The notes under the pieces: generated by a model
Databases searched by the model: none
What the model was told of the DNA's origin: nothing
The model's input: only the letters and a program-made list of their open reading frames with translations
Shown: one piece after another, positions 12,103-25,800 of the stretch
How the letters are laid out: every line of letters starts with the position of its first letter
How positions within the stretch are numbered: position 1 is the stretch's first letter
Program-made: the position numbers and the translations under genes
Origin: Paragyromitra xinjiangensis
Lineage: Eukaryota; Ascomycota; Pezizomycetes; Pezizales; Discinaceae
Direction of reading: 5' to 3'
DNA: 64,000 nt
NCBI GenBank assembly: GCA_038503065.1
Contig: JBCAMK010000006.1
Span: 1,736,001 to 1,800,000, forward strand

Positions 12103-14161
12103 CTATGACATGTCCATGGTGTATTCGTCCTCTTCTTTAAACGGAACATCACCATTCTGGTTCCAGTACTGCGGCTGTTGTTGGGGTGTTCCTCGGGCTG
12201 AACCACCATTCTGGCCTGACTTGCCAATGGAACCAGATGGGCTCAAACCAGGAGACCTAACGTTCACGCCACTACCAATGGGGTTACCGGCATAATCTGT
12301 GTAGCCTGGAACCCTTAGGCTCGTACCGGGTGCCCTCGAGTAATTGAAAGTCTGGACTCCATTCTTCTCCATCGCGTTATACAGCTCAGATGACATGCGC
12401 TTGTCATCTTCGCTTGGCTCGAAAGGAAAGGTTCCACCCAAGCTAGCCACAAGCTCTCTGAGTTGCTTCTCTTGTTCTAACTTCTCGTGAAGAGCCCACA
12501 TGAGATCTCTGGTCCAGCCGACAGCCCCGTTGAGGATGTCGCCTTTGTTGGGTCCCTTATCCTTCTCTTCGCCTGCGATCCCAGCAGCTGTTACACCGCT
12601 GGCCCGTCGACCAACGCCTCCAGCGAGCATGGATGTCGCACGAGGCGGGCTGCCACTGGGCCCCATGGTTGGTGACAACGAGCCGTTATTCACTAAGTGT
12701 TTGCGCACCTTTTCGTCTTCAAGGCGGTGCTGAGGTACTAGGTGAGACAGCTCCTGGATACGTTCGTTGATATTATCTCTCCGCCGGCGCTCCACCATGT
12801 TGTGGCTTTCTCTTCTCCGGCGTCTCTTGGCTTCCTGGGTGTTTTGTAAAGCATGACCGCCAGGACCAGGTTCGACCTTAGCGGGTAGCGAAGCGTGTTT
12901 GCCAGATTTGAAAACGTCGGCAATTTGTGTATGAACAGTGGAGTGGCCTGGCGAAGAAAGAGGCGAGTCAAGGTATGAGATGTTTGAGCCTGGAGTACCT
13001 TCCCACTGGTTCGAGAGGGACTTGCGATGGCGATGGCTACCCATTTGGGTTTGAATGGGCTGCGCAGGGACACTTGATGATTCGCCACCGAGAGATAGTG
13101 AGCCGATTCCGGGGGTTTTCGGTGTGTGAGGTGACCTCGAATGTGGGCTCTTGCGGGAAGCGGTCCTTTCCAAGCCCACAGGTCGAGCTTTCCTTTTGCC
13201 CGTAGCCATGTATTGATCAAAATTGGTTCCTTGCGTTGAGTCGGAGCCAATGATAGGCGAAGCGTTGTACGAAGATGGTGTTTCGGCGGTCGCCCCATTG
13301 TAGGGGCCCAGCTGTTGACGGAAATGTAGTGAAGGAAAACCACGGATAAAGGGTGATTGCGGCGCGTTGTCGGGGGTGTGGGAATACATATGTTCAATAT
13401 TGGTAGCACCGACGGATGCACCGTTCTCACCAGCTGGGCCTCTATTCGTATCTGCATCCATATCGGGGTACAGACCATGAAGAGAATTATGGGTATTATG
13501 GCTAGGGCCATACTCATTCTGATGGTTGACATCGAACTGACCATTGCCTTGCATATGGCCCTCACCCAAATTTCCTAGAGTAGCAGCCAAATCTTCGTCT
13601 GGTATGCCACCACTCATATACCCCATGTTATTTGAGGTAGAAAAGTTTGGGTAAGATTGCATGAATCCACCATTTTGCTGGATTGGCATCGATGGGGACA
13701 TAGTAAGTTCTGATGGATCGATGCTCCCATCCCCACCAGAATAGCTCTGATCTCCAAATCCACCCTGTTGGTAGGATTGATTGCTAGGCATACCGTACGC
13801 ATCAGTGTGATGGTAGGGTGTCTGGTGAAGGAATCTGGACTCGTCTTGAGGTTCGTTCTTTATAAAAGGTGCGGGGGAGTTAGGCACGTTCCCGCTACTG
13901 GAGTTGCTGTTGTAAGCGTGCATGCCGTTGGCGATGTGAGGGATGTCGACTCTTAGTTCAGCTGCAGAGTTCTTTTTAAACGCAGGGGAGCTGAAGGACA
14001 CTAGGGTGACGAAAGAAGCGACGAGCTGTTAGCCTTGTTCCTAACCCAACGCTAGGTTGCTAGGTGAAATTCAGAATGAACACCCCCAAAGAGCAAGAAC
14101 GAGATAGCGAGAGCGAAATGCAACAGGCAATTGAAAAAGCTAACTCACTGCTAATTGGCAT
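12103..14161 (-). CDS. bHLH transcription factor, GlcD-gamma / Rtg3-like, with an extended loop
   Basis: This is a nuclear DNA-binding protein of the basic helix-loop-helix class, expected to bind E-box sites as a dimer. The first coding exon is only 13 nt (14149..14161, M-P-I-S-); a 148-base intron (14001..14148) leads to exon 12103..14000; 636 aa. The N-terminal 380 residues are S/N/Q/P-rich and disordered. The basic region and helix 1 (about 392-425) contain the R-R-R-R-R-E-S-H-N-M-V-E-R-R-R-R-D-N-I-N-E-R motif with the E and R residues that read CANNTG. Helix 2 begins at P-N-K-G-D-I-L (about 487) and runs into a short coiled coil. The loop is therefore about 60 residues, as in the fungal Rtg3/GlcD-gamma group. 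The product ends in an acidic tail. The target pathway is not visible here. Confidence 0.85.
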
Positions 14162-16538
14162 AATCGGCGAACCCTAGAGTCTCCAACTGAATGCCCAAAG
14201 ACGAGATACCTCAATAGCAGAGGCACTTTTTCTCAAACAAAATGCTACTGCCGGGAACCGTACAAGAATCTCCTACTTTTTGTGCGCACTTTGTGCTCTG
14301 GTAGTTTTCGAAAGAGGAACTGAGTATATGTTGAGTGATAGAGGCCGTTCTCTAAACGTTGGTGCAACAACGAGAAAGCGAGAGCAGCAGGGGCCGCGAA
14401 GGATATGACTTTAAGAGTAAAGTGAATTCGTATGTCGTGCGTTGGCAATAAATGAGGAGGAATTAGCTGTATGGGGGAATTTAATGGCTCGCCAGGTGAC
14501 CACTGACGGGATAGATTCCTTAACAAAATGCAGCTCAGGGAGCTCGAGAGGGTTGAAGGCTACAGGACGACGAGGGGCTTTCTACAAAAGGGTCGAATGC
14601 AAGCCGAGCTGTGGGAGGGGGGGTAGAAGTAGATGAGAAGGAGCAGGAGGAGGAAGGAAGAGGTGGGGCTGGTTGGTTGGTTGGATCGTTGGTTGGTTGG
14701 AGGGGCAGAGACAGGGGAGGGATGCCAGGAGCGAGGCTTTCAAGGTTGCAAAAGTGCCAGAAGTGAATTGATTGATTGATTGATTGATTGATTGTTTAAA
14801 AGGAAAGAAAAATCCCCGGGAATGACACCAGCTAGTTAGCGGTACGGAAGAATTGCTTGGGACTGGTCGGTCGTTCTAGAAATGGAGTGTGCCGAGCGTG
14901 TGTGTGTTTGTGCAGAAGAACTGCAGGATTACGACGGGAGCGTGTGATGGACAGATAAGTGAACAAGCCAGGCAGGTCGGGTTGCGGCTACTAGCAAAAT
15001 ACTGTGGATCTTCTGTGAACGGTGACACAAATGGCGAGCCTCTTGCGCACGCAGCACAGGGGGGAGGGAGGGATGGATAGGGATGAGTGATGTAGGGGGA
15101 GCCTGAAAGAAGGCTGAGGTCTCAAGTCTGACTGGACCGGAGAAATATGCAGGTCGCTGCTACTCGATCTCCGTTCTGCTCTACTGAGGAGCTGTTCCTT
15201 TGCTGTTGCTACTGTTGTTGCCGCCGCCGCTGCGCAGTGGGTTTCGCGGACTGGAGCTGGCTCTACGTTCTTAGTGGAAAAAGGCACTGTATTCTGTATT
15301 CTGTATTGCTGGCTGGCTGGCTTGTGGCGAGTTGTATGTTTCGCACGTACGATTGATAGATACTTGCTTCGAATGGGGTACTTTGTTTGGAAGAAGTAAG
15401 ATGGAAAGTTGCTGGGGGGGATTGGCGAGGTACTCAGGAAGAGGTGGGAGAGGGGGTTTCGAAAGGACGGCAATCGGACGGGGGAGAGGGGGGGTAGAAG
15501 TAGTAGCAGATCTCAGTAGCAATACGGAGGGCGATCACAGCAGAACACAGAGGGGTGGACGAGGATGGATGGGTGGGTGGGAGAGTGCAAGCGAACAAGG
15601 AGGGAAGGATGGCGAGGAAGAGCGGAGTGGCAGGCCACCGACCGGAGAGAGATGACTGCTACTTTCGCACCCTCTTTGGCTGGCTGGCCCTTTCGGTCAG
15701 GGTTTTTCACGATGATTTCCACCCGTAAGTCCCCCCAACTTTTGCCTCCGCTCCACACCAAAGGTGGAGGTTCTACCCCAACTCAACCCCTGCAACCTAT
15801 CAGACAGCACCGCGGCCATAAATCATAACTGGCCCGCATATTCTGTCGAAGATACTTAAGCTTGCTTGGCTAAATGAATATCCAAATAAAAAATAAAAAA
15901 AACAACGGGCACTCTCAGGAGATAATTCGGCTTTGAAATTCAAAACCAGAGGAAGGCCCAAAAATAAAAATAACACCAGACAATCGAAAAGTGACAGATA
16001 ATAAAATAAATGGTTTAATTATTATAATTGGAAAGCGCCATAAGGCTCCTCTTTCAGGCAATGAGCAGGCGGCCGTCGCGGGCTTGGCAGGTTGAAGCAA
16101 GAGGCTTACGCGGATACAGACTAGCACGATTTTCAACTTCCCTCCACATCGACTTTCCCTCGACACAACACTTCTGCTGTCCAGATCAACCTAACACCTA
16201 GCAACGAAGCAGGAAATACTACAGAAGAGAAATAGAAGCAGATACTGAGAGGATCAGTACTGGACATACTGTAGTGCTCAGCCGACCCATCTGTCTCCGA
16301 TATTCGCGAGAGAAACCTTCAAAAGAAGCTGTTTTCATACTATCTATTGATCCCAATCTCACCTTTGCGAAAGGGAGGTGCGGATACAGAGCACCTGAAC
16401 CACCACCGCCCCCCCTCCGAGCTCAGTAATCCTGTTTGATATTCTCCGATAGCAACTCAGCGACACCCCCCCTCCCCCCTTCTCCTTCTCCAAAATATAG
16501 CCACCCACGTTTTATCGACTTGTCTTTTTACTGTCGTC
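14162..16538. other. Long intergenic region upstream of the bHLH gene and SFT2
   Basis: This is a divergent upstream region (bHLH minus, SFT2 plus). From about 14560 to 15660 the plus strand is strongly purine-rich with many G runs, so the bHLH template reads as C/T-rich. It contains (GGTT)n near 14667-14701 and (ATTG)7 at 14767-14794. The 150 bases before the SFT2 start are C/T-rich on the plus strand, as is common near fungal transcription starts. No coding frame here resembles a known protein. Confidence 0.5.
14767..14794. repeat. (ATTG)7 tetranucleotide microsatellite
   Basis: Seven perfect copies of ATTG in the upstream region of the bHLH gene, about 600 bases from its start codon. Confidence 0.95.
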
Positions 16539-17713
16539 ATGGCCGCCGACTCCTTCAGATCACAAATGAATTCGCTGGGATGGTCTAGGAGAGACGAGCC
16601 TGTTAACACTTCCGCACCATCTCCTTTTCTGAATAAACTACAATCCCTGAATCCGTTTGGGAACGGAGGTTATGTCCGGTTGCCCACGACTTCCGACCCT
16701 CCTCCACAGCTTCCGGCCCAAACCCGTCAAGAAGAGGATGCAGGGTGGTTAGCATGTGAGTTACGTTTCTATAAACCTTGTATTGATCTCTATGGTGACC
16801 GGCCACCGGTGGCGACGGGAGTTGGGATGGGGATATGGTAAAAGTGGTGTAAACCATGGTATTAGTGGCAGTGGTGGTACTGGTGTCGATACTCGGCGTA
16901 TCGCAAAACGATCGCTGTAGCTGCCGTGCACGTCAAAACTCCATGCACGAAATTCGCCGACGCAAAAGGAACGATTTGCTGATCTGAATACTCGTTTTTC
17001 CATGCACAGTGAGCCGATGGGACCGTCTACTGGTCTTTGCATGCTGTAACCTAGGGGCTGCAGCTTGTTTCGTCCTTTGTTTTTTCCTATTCCCTGTACT
17101 GGCTCTCCGACCCCGGAAATTTGCGGTCCTGTAAGTCTCGTAGATCCTCTTTCCCACAAGCCACATGCCCGTAAAATAATACCCACCACTGACGGAGATT
17201 CATGGTATCAGCTGGACTGTGGGATCAATTTTATTCTTGACATCTTGGGCAGTACTTCAGGGCCCTCTCACTTATGCCATGCACCTCCTCTCCACTCCAC
17301 GGTTGCCATTTACAGCTGCGTATTTTGGGTCAATCGGGTTGACTCTATTCTTCGCCCTAGGGGTATGTCTATCTGACTTGAGCTCTCCACAGCCCTATCC
17401 TCTGTCTTGAATCAAGGACTCATCACTGGGCCCATTTGTTCCCGTGCCTTACGTGTTTCGGGAGATACTTACGTTTTGTGTCAGGTACAATCGGTGATTC
17501 TCACCTTCTTCTCTGCCGTTGCTCAGCTCATTGCATTGGTGTGGTATCTCGTATCATATTTCCCTATGGGCTCGTCAGGTATTCCCCCAACAGTTTGCTC
17601 CGTTAAGCTGAATGCCTGGAACACATCCTAACGCCTCTCCGCACTATAATACAGGCCTCAGATTCGCGAGTCAGCTAGGGGTTAGACGAGCTGCATCATG
17701 GATGCAGGGCTAG
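16539..17713 (+). CDS. SFT2: Vesicle transport protein SFT2 (Golgi, tetraspan)
   Basis: Sft2 is a small integral membrane protein implicated in endosome-to-Golgi (t-SNARE-linked) transport. Five exons: 16539..16755, 17010..17130, 17212..17362, 17485..17578 and 17655..17713; introns 254, 81, 122 and 76; 213 aa, the usual family length. The N-terminal soluble part contains S-F-R-S-Q-M-N-S-L-G-W-S-R-R and L-N-P-F-G-N-G-G-Y-V-R-L-P. Four hydrophobic segments follow: L-L-V-F-A-C-C-N..., V-G-S-I-L-F-L-T-S-W..., Y-F-G-S-I-G-L-T-L-F-F and the V-Q-S-V-I-L-T-F-F-S stretch. The conserved L-L-S-T-P-R-L-P-F-T-A-A-Y and Y-F-P-M-G-S-S-G-L-R-F signatures are intact. The first intron is the longest coding intron in the window. 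Confidence 0.93.
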
Positions 17714-20700
17714 TTCAAAGGACCCAATAGTCTATCATCTGGATTCTGCATGTGTTCTAGAGTAAAACACCCTGTTCACATGTTGGGTGACAGCCCACTG
17801 CGGGGAACTTTCAGGAAACGTACATATATGATTGTGCGCTGTGTCTATTTTTTTTGTAGCTATCGTCACTTTCTTCCGGGGCGAATGAGATTTTGTGGCC
17901 GGAAAAACGGATTTTTTAGGAGCTCTAGGTGTTAAAGGCAGGTAACCATCAAGGAGGGGTACACGAAGAAGTCTAGGCATGTAGACTATGGATTTACGAT
18001 CGTAGTTCGGCGCATAAAGCAGTTATTTTTTTGAGCTCGGTTAATGCGTCCGAGTTGTATGCATACATCATCATACCTAAACCTTCTTTCTAGCAGTCCG
18101 TCATATATCATTTTTTTTCCTTTTTTGCTCACACATCCCTAGACCCCTGATGATCTGCGCTAAAGAGCCACCCCCCCTCCCTGAAGTTCGGACGAACGAA
18201 ACGGGAAAACAGGCTCCGAATGAGAAAAAATGGCACTGTTTACTATAGGCTGGACCAACGCCGTGACTACACGACCTCTGGGATCCTTGGGGTGATAGGT
18301 TACAAGGATAGAGTACCTGCGAATCCTATTGGAAATGATTTTGCTGCGATAGTACCAGAGGGGGGGAGACGAGCGGGCCTGAAACTCTTGGACAAAGAAG
18401 AAGAGTGTGCATGTTCTTTTCGCTGATTTCCTTCCCACCCCCGAAGAAGCGCTAGCTCAGTATGTGGATCACAGATTAATTTGACAGCCGCCACAGTCGG
18501 GACCTTCGGCGAAGTCTCCCTGAGACATGGAGTAAGTCCTCAGGTGGACTTCAGTAGAAGCTCTGAAGATTATCGACGTCATCATTTTTTTCGGACCTTC
18601 GTAGTTCTAAATAGAAGGCGTTAGATTTAAAAGATGAAACTCGAGACTCATGATCATGTCACAGATGACTTCTCTCGTTCCTTTAAAAAGAGCCGCGGTT
18701 ATCTGCCTTGCCTAAAGTGGAGCTTACAACCGTCTCAGAATCCCATCCCCAGTATCGAATGCTATTTCTACTCCTTCGTAATCACAATCTGACAGCCTGA
18801 CCTAGCCTCACCGCAAAGACGTCATATATCTGTGTTACAGAAGTTGGGCTATGTACCTACGAGTGACATTTTATGACTCTTACTAGGCACTTTTGGAAGT
18901 TCCATGGAAGGTCGTAGAGAATCTAGACGGATGGGAAAATTGGTCATGGGATTAGTTCTTCAGTTTCATGTTCCTAGCCCTGAAAGCTTAGGTATCAGTG
19001 TTACTTTCTCGGGAGCCCTGTGGTTGATGATGTATGTCGTTAAACAGTAAAAAAACGGAACACCAAATTCCTAAGCCATTTTTGGTGCGATATTGCTATT
19101 TCCTACTAATTGAGTATACCAAGACTTGGAGACTACGCGTCCTTGAAGGCCACAGCCGACTTCCGATATAATCATGATTTTAATCGTTTACGTACATTAT
19201 TGATATTCAAGATCGTCCTCACCGGCTTGGCCGCTCATCGGCAGATTTAAAGAAAGGATCTGTGACGGGGATCTGTGAACGTGCAGTCAAGACTTGGCCG
19301 CAGCCCGCCGCGGGGGATTCCTATTCTATCAGTCTACAAACCTTGACCTACTTACTCTACTTCTCGTAGATGGTTACTCGGCTTGCTTGTAAATCATATT
19401 GGCCGGTCTATGGTTATGGACTAGGTAATTCTCTGTAGCACTTACTACTCGGGTGGTGAGTGCGAAGATGGAACTGCGGGGTTATCCGCTCCTTGAAACC
19501 GTAATCCAAATTGTATGAGTCCTGTACCATCTTCGCACCCCTGACCCGAGCATTTGCACGTTTGTAAAAACCTGGTTTTTGGTTGGTTATTGGACGCTAT
19601 AAACCTCGATTATTAGACCCTCCCCCCCCCCGGTCCAATTTGGTGGTTGTTAATATTATCCCAAATAAGGAAACGTGTTAATTAGTTTTCTTTTTCTTAC
19701 ATTCTCGACCCATATGCCTAATGTCTGGTGTCGCCGGTAAGATAATTACGATAATGTAGTTAGATTCTCCACCGAACTACTCCTTCATGCCTCCCCCGAT
19801 CCCGGGTCTTGGTTTCCTTTAGGAACTAATGATGTAGTTGGTCAGGAGTTCGGGTCAGCCATTTGCGGGGAAGTAGAAGGAGGTGGGAAGGCCTGGGTAA
19901 AGCATCCTTAAAATTCCGAACCATTTTAGTCCGGCTGTGACTCCGATTTGCCAAAAATGCGTGGCTTTTAGATTTCCTTGGAAGGGATACTACATGTACA
20001 AATTAAAGGAACTAGCTGACAAACATAATGCAGCAGATACCGCGGGAAGGAAGCACCAGGTGAATATATTAGAGTACTATGAAAGATATTTGGTAGGGAT
20101 GTTTGGTCCGCTTACGGGAGAGCGACTCGCTTGGTGGTTCGTAAGTTGCTTTTGCATGTAGGGTCTCCTTTGTTGCCCTGGTCGAAAACAACCTCTGCGG
20201 CCCGATAGGCATGAAGAATAGTCTAAAGGAACCGCTTGAATGGTTTGAGTCGCAATAGGGCATTAGAATCGAAAGGGCTGCAAAGATCGAACTGTGATAT
20301 GTCGTACACACTTCCCCGCTTCCGATGATCTGACAGGAAGAAAAGGCGGGGCAATCATGATCAAGAGTTAGGCAATACTATGCATCACTATTGCTCGTGG
20401 CTAATATTGTGGGGGGGCAAGAGATGCCTTGTATCCCGTCCTGGAAACGGCGGTAGAAAAGGGTCTCGCGGCTTCGATGCTGCAGGGCAGCTGTATAATT
20501 CACGCCAGCTTAGTTTAAGTAGGCGACAATTAGAGGACGGTCCGGGTCTCGCGGTTCTTCTTGTAGCACAAGTACGCGGATGAGAAATAGATATCATTGG
20601 AGCGCAAACACTCTCCTCCTCAGGAAATCATTGTGAGTAACGAGGGCAACTCAGGCTAACTGGATGCTAGCGGGAAAATGATTTCAGATTTCTTTTGCCA

Positions 20701-22895
20701 AGGATTATTCTGGACCATCAATGATGCCAGCCTCCCACCTAACCATTTGAGGGAAAGGTTCATTGGAAAGAATCGACGTCGAGGAACTGCCATTATGAGG
20801 GAAAGACCCAGCATCCCGTCTTTTGCTTCGGTAGATATGAAGCTGCTCATGTATAATGTGGTAGCCAGCATTGTATATATCTGTATGTAGGTACATGGAA
20901 GAATTGATTGGTAGAAAAGCAAGACAGACCGTTATTGAATGGGCAGATGCTGGTGGACAGTTGAGGCGAGATGCGTAAGGGAATGCGAGCGAGCGGCTGA
21001 AAGAAGCATGACATAGGGACATGATATGTATGTAAGGTCACCTCACGTACGAGTACATGCTTGGCCCGGCAGGTGGTGGGGTAAGATAAATACATGTAAT
21101 GTTTGAAGAAATGAGCGCGATGCGATGCAGAGACATGCGATGCGGAAAGACGCGTTTGGTGGGACTGGGGAACGGAGAGATGGACGAGACGAGGGAAAGC
21201 CCGCAAGAGCTCAGGAAGAGTCACAGCGAACATGCCATTTCTTTCTAAGCACCCACGATCCAGGGAATTTAACAGCAGATATGGGTTCCTAAGTTGCAGG
21301 TAATTACATGTATATATGCCTACATGTATTGCCTATTGGGGATGTTTGCAGGTCTTGATTGTTTCTTCAGAGAGTGTGTGTCTGGAGTGAGTAAAGAATA
21401 CATGTACACGTACCTAACATCAGAAATCTCCAAAGTTTGCTCCCCGCAACCCCTCCTTTACTGGTGTGGATCTCCAGCTTCAATTACATCTGTGGAATCA
21501 TCCTCTTCCTTGCCCTTCTGCTCCCATTCGTTTCCTTTTTTGCTTGTCCATCTCATCGCCATCTCCCTCCAATCCGAGGGATATTACTGTTCTTATTCTC
21601 GCTCTCTCACTCGCTCATCTGAGTTCCCCCCCGCCTTGATCTTCCGCTCGCCCCACCAACGGCAGCACCAGAAGCAGTGAATAGTAGAAACCCTCCGTGC
21701 ATTACTTTGCAGTCAGTACATACTCTGACAGCCACCCCGCGCAACCCGCATACCGCAACACCCGTTTCTCTTCTCCGTGTGTTTTGGTGTGATCTACTTT
21801 GAGGTTTGCGGCCCTCATTTTCCGTACCGCTGCTGCCCAGCGATCCTCCCCCACTACTACCAAAGCAGTCACGATCACTGAACGTCTCAAGTGTCTCTCT
21901 GCAAGCCCGGAAAAGGACAAACAGAAATACTCTCAAAAAAAGTTTCAAACAGCAAAAAACCTTTTTGGAGGTCGCCACTTCTGTGCAGGCAGGAACGGTA
22001 ATTTAACCCCTCCCCCAATTGTGCATTTTTTTTCACTTGTGGCTTGTACCCGTTTATTTCAGGCGGTGCCCTGTGTGATTCTTCCGTCTTCCGGTACTTT
22101 TTTTTTCCGTGTGGTTCTAAAGTGTCGTCGCTGACCCATCGTCATCACCTTTTTTTCTTCAAAACCAAACAGATTGCAGGTCTTCAGGAACCGCGACGTT
22201 GACGGTCTTGAGTCTTTAGACTCAAAATTTCTGTGCACGATAAATCATCTGCTTGAGAGTCTAGTACTCCCTTCGCTTGAACGGATCCCACAGTGATTCC
22301 CCCCGGCTACTTCTCGGCTCTTCGCGGTTTGCCTCACTTTGTTCCTTCGCCTTCCGCAGTCTCACCTCCCCCTCTCAATTCCTCACGACTCTTCGGTTTC
22401 CCTTCGCTAAAAGCTTGCTTTTCGTGAAACTGCACCTTTTTTTTTTAAGACTTCAACGTCACAGCTCGCGTGTTTAACGTTCGTATTTCCGAGCAAAGAA
22501 GTCTCCGCTGAAAGTAAGGCTGACACATCGTCTCCCATCGACAAGTCGACAAACTCTCTACTGCTCTCTTAGCTTCTAGAAGTAGCTACAGGCGACTACT
22601 TCCCTACAGGTGACGGGCAAAAAGGTAGCGCGTCTTGACTAGTGTGTCTTGCTGCAGCTCTTTGTGGGTGCGTGAAGAGCGGGTGAGGACCGGCTTCTCC
22701 CGCTATTGTGAAAGCAGTCATCATCATCCGGGTTCTTTACAACCTTGTTGACGGCTCAATCTCTTCGCAAAACGCACTTTAGCAGCCCCTCTTCCTGTCA
22801 AAGGATACCCCGCTAGGGAATATTTCATCCTTCTACACTGTTCCTTTCGAACATTTTAGGATCGATTTTTTTTCCCTTTCAACGATAGAATTATC
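17714..22895. other. 5.2 kb region without a recognisable gene
   Basis: Open frames here are all under 130 codons and none looks like a known family. The sequence from about 17720 to 20650 has mixed composition. From about 21430 to 22890 the plus strand becomes C/T-rich, consistent with a long promoter and 5' leader for the LARP1-type gene starting at 22896. I see no tRNA, terminal repeats or coding remnant I can name. Confidence 0.5.
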
Positions 22896-25800
22896 ATGAC
22901 TACGTCTGCCAGCAGACCCATAAATTCAACGGAGACAACTTTCTCCTACGCCGCCGCTGCATCTGGAAAAAATTCCGCTGGATCTACTCTAAACAAATCG
23001 CAAACTAACAGTTCATCTAAACCCAGCATTTCCTCTTCTACCGGACCGCCACCTACACAGAGACCAGTATCGTCGGCTTCGTCATCAACAGCACCCAACA
23101 TGAACGGCAGCACAGCACCCACCACTGGAACGTCCACACCTCAGTCGCTCCCAACTGTTGTTCCCGGCTCGCATTTGGAATCTAATGGTGGAGTGGGTTC
23201 TACTACCATTTCCTCTTCTGTATCATCTCCAAGCACAGGGCCAGTGCTATCCTCTGCGTTACCAAAAGAAGACGACTCGATTTCGTCTGTGCCGTCGGAA
23301 GACAAAACCGCCTCTTGGGAAAAGCAATCTCAAACTTCTAGCCGTGATGATAAGAAAACATCCAGCGCTGGTAGTAGAACACCTGATGTTCCTAAGGATG
23401 TCACATTGGTTCCCGCACCTCCTCCATCTGTGAATCCTTGGAATAGGAGCAGTCCCGCCAAGAAATCGAATGCACCTACGACCGTGCCTTCAGCACCAGC
23501 AGCTGCCAAGACACCTGCAAGTCTAAACAACGCTATAGCTGCGAAGGATAATGTGGATAAATTGGCGGAATTGAAGCAGGTGGAAAAGAAGAAAAAACCG
23601 ATTGGTGAAAATTTGGATGTTTTAGAGAAGGAAAAATCCAAAGAGGGGCCTAGTGGTGTCGGAAAGGATGGTTTGGCGAGGGAGCCTGGGGGTCGCAAAA
23701 AAAGCGCGGATGCCGGAAGGGTTAATGGCTATGCAGGCAAGGATGATGGTACATATTTGTTCCAGTTTGTTTTTGAAGAAATTGAGTGACAATTAGCTGA
23801 TGTAACCTTGTTATTACAATAGCCAGCATCCCTAGGAAATCGACGAGGAAGGTTTACCAACAGGAAAAGGAACCAGCTGCCCCAGTTCTTCCTCCACCGG
23901 TTACAGATGTTGAATCATGGCCTACTCCTGAAATAGCTCAGGATGAGGTGGAGAAGGCCAAGCGAGAGAAGGATGAGAAGGATAAAACCGCATCGTCTGA
24001 AGTTCGCTCTAACCTGAAGTGGGTGCCGGTTTCAATACCTCCGCCGTATGTTCCTCTATTCTCAAGTAAAACTGGGCGTGCAAGTAGGGGTAGGGGCGGT
24101 GCGCGTGACGGAGGTAGGGGCGGAGGCGTGGGAACAGGAGCCATTCCGTCGTCTTCGCCAAATGGCGAGAAGCACGCTGGTGGTGCTTTCGGGTCTGGAT
24201 CTGGATCTGGTACTGGGGTAGAGAATGATCGTGGTCGTCAAGGTTCTGGGGCTGGCCCATCCCGTGGAGGACACCCGGGAAATAAAAACGGAAAGCGTGC
24301 TACAAGTGCTGGTGGCACTACCCAGCGTCGTGAATCGAAGGGATCATTACCAATTCCTCAGGAAAAGAGGAAGGAGCCAACAGCACCTGAAGCCGGAGAA
24401 ACGGCTCCCGAATCAGTCCAATCTGCCAAGACCTCTTCCACCGGGACGCAAACGCAGACCGAAAGGTCACATCGTGGGTCAAAAGCAGATGAGTCAACTT
24501 TTGTTGCACAAGGAGATGGGCGTCAGTTTCCCGAGAACCAAGACAGGGGTCACCAAAACGGTAATGGACACAATTATCATCCTAGGTCAGAACGTGGATC
24601 TTACCAGGCTTTCAATGGCAATCGGTCGGATCATCATGGAGTTAGTGATAACGGTTCTACGCATGCTCCTCGCGAACGTAGCTACGAGAGTGGCCGCGGG
24701 CGTGGAGGCTATCGAGGACGTTATAATTCGCAGTTTGCGAATGGCCACAACACTAACCATCACCAAAACCAAGGACATTACACATCCACTCCTTCACATT
24801 TCAATTCCCACTCTTCTAGTGGGCAATATCAACCGCAAGGTTCACAGTCTTCGCAACGGGTGTTTAGAGGCTCAAGATCACACCCTAGCCACAATAACCA
24901 GAACTACAACCGGTTCCCTAACCCGAATATGCAGCCTCCACCTGCTTTTATGCCACCTTATCCAGTTCCCTTCGAACCGTATATGATGGCTCCGAATGGA
25001 ATGCCGGTACATGTTGAATTGCCTGGGATGCTCGACATCATTACACAGATGTAAGTCTATATCACAAGGTATAGTTTTATGCTCCATGCTAACTTTTGCA
25101 CAGAAACTACTATTTCTCTGTTGACAATCTGTGCAAAGACATGTTCCTGCGGAAGCATATGGATAGCGATGGCTACGTCAGATTATCTATCGTCGCCGGG
25201 TTCAATCTCTTGAAGAAATTAACACAGGACTTGAACGTGCTGCAACAGGCATGTCTACAGTCGCAGGAAGTTCATTTGGCCACCGGAGTTGATGATCTAT
25301 ATATTCGGAAAGCCGTTGGGTGGGAGACCTGGATTCTCAACGAGTCTGATCGTGATCCCGCTGCCCGGTGTGGGATGAGTAGCTGGCATATCGACCATCG
25401 GCATCGCGTTCAGCAGAACAGCATATCTAGCTCACCACTTGAGATGTCTGGTTCAGCTGTCCCATTCATGCCTGACGCCGGTAGAGGCCGTACTCAGAGC
25501 GGAATCGCTCCAGGAGCTCCAGCTTTCGTTCCATCAGGTTTCTACCCTGTGGATGTCGGCAGCTCAAGCACCGCTGGCGTTACCTCACTATCTGCTAATG
25601 TACCTGAATTTTCACCATCTACTACCCCTTTGGTTAATGGCTCAATGGAAGATCACTTTCCAATAGACGAATTTCCTGATATAGACATTGGCCGTCTTGT
25701 TATCGTCTGCAAGCGGAGTGGGGGTGGTGAAAGCAACAATACGTCCCCTCTGGCCTCTCCTACTAAGTCTCGGTCAAACGGGATAGTTGATGGGGTTAAT

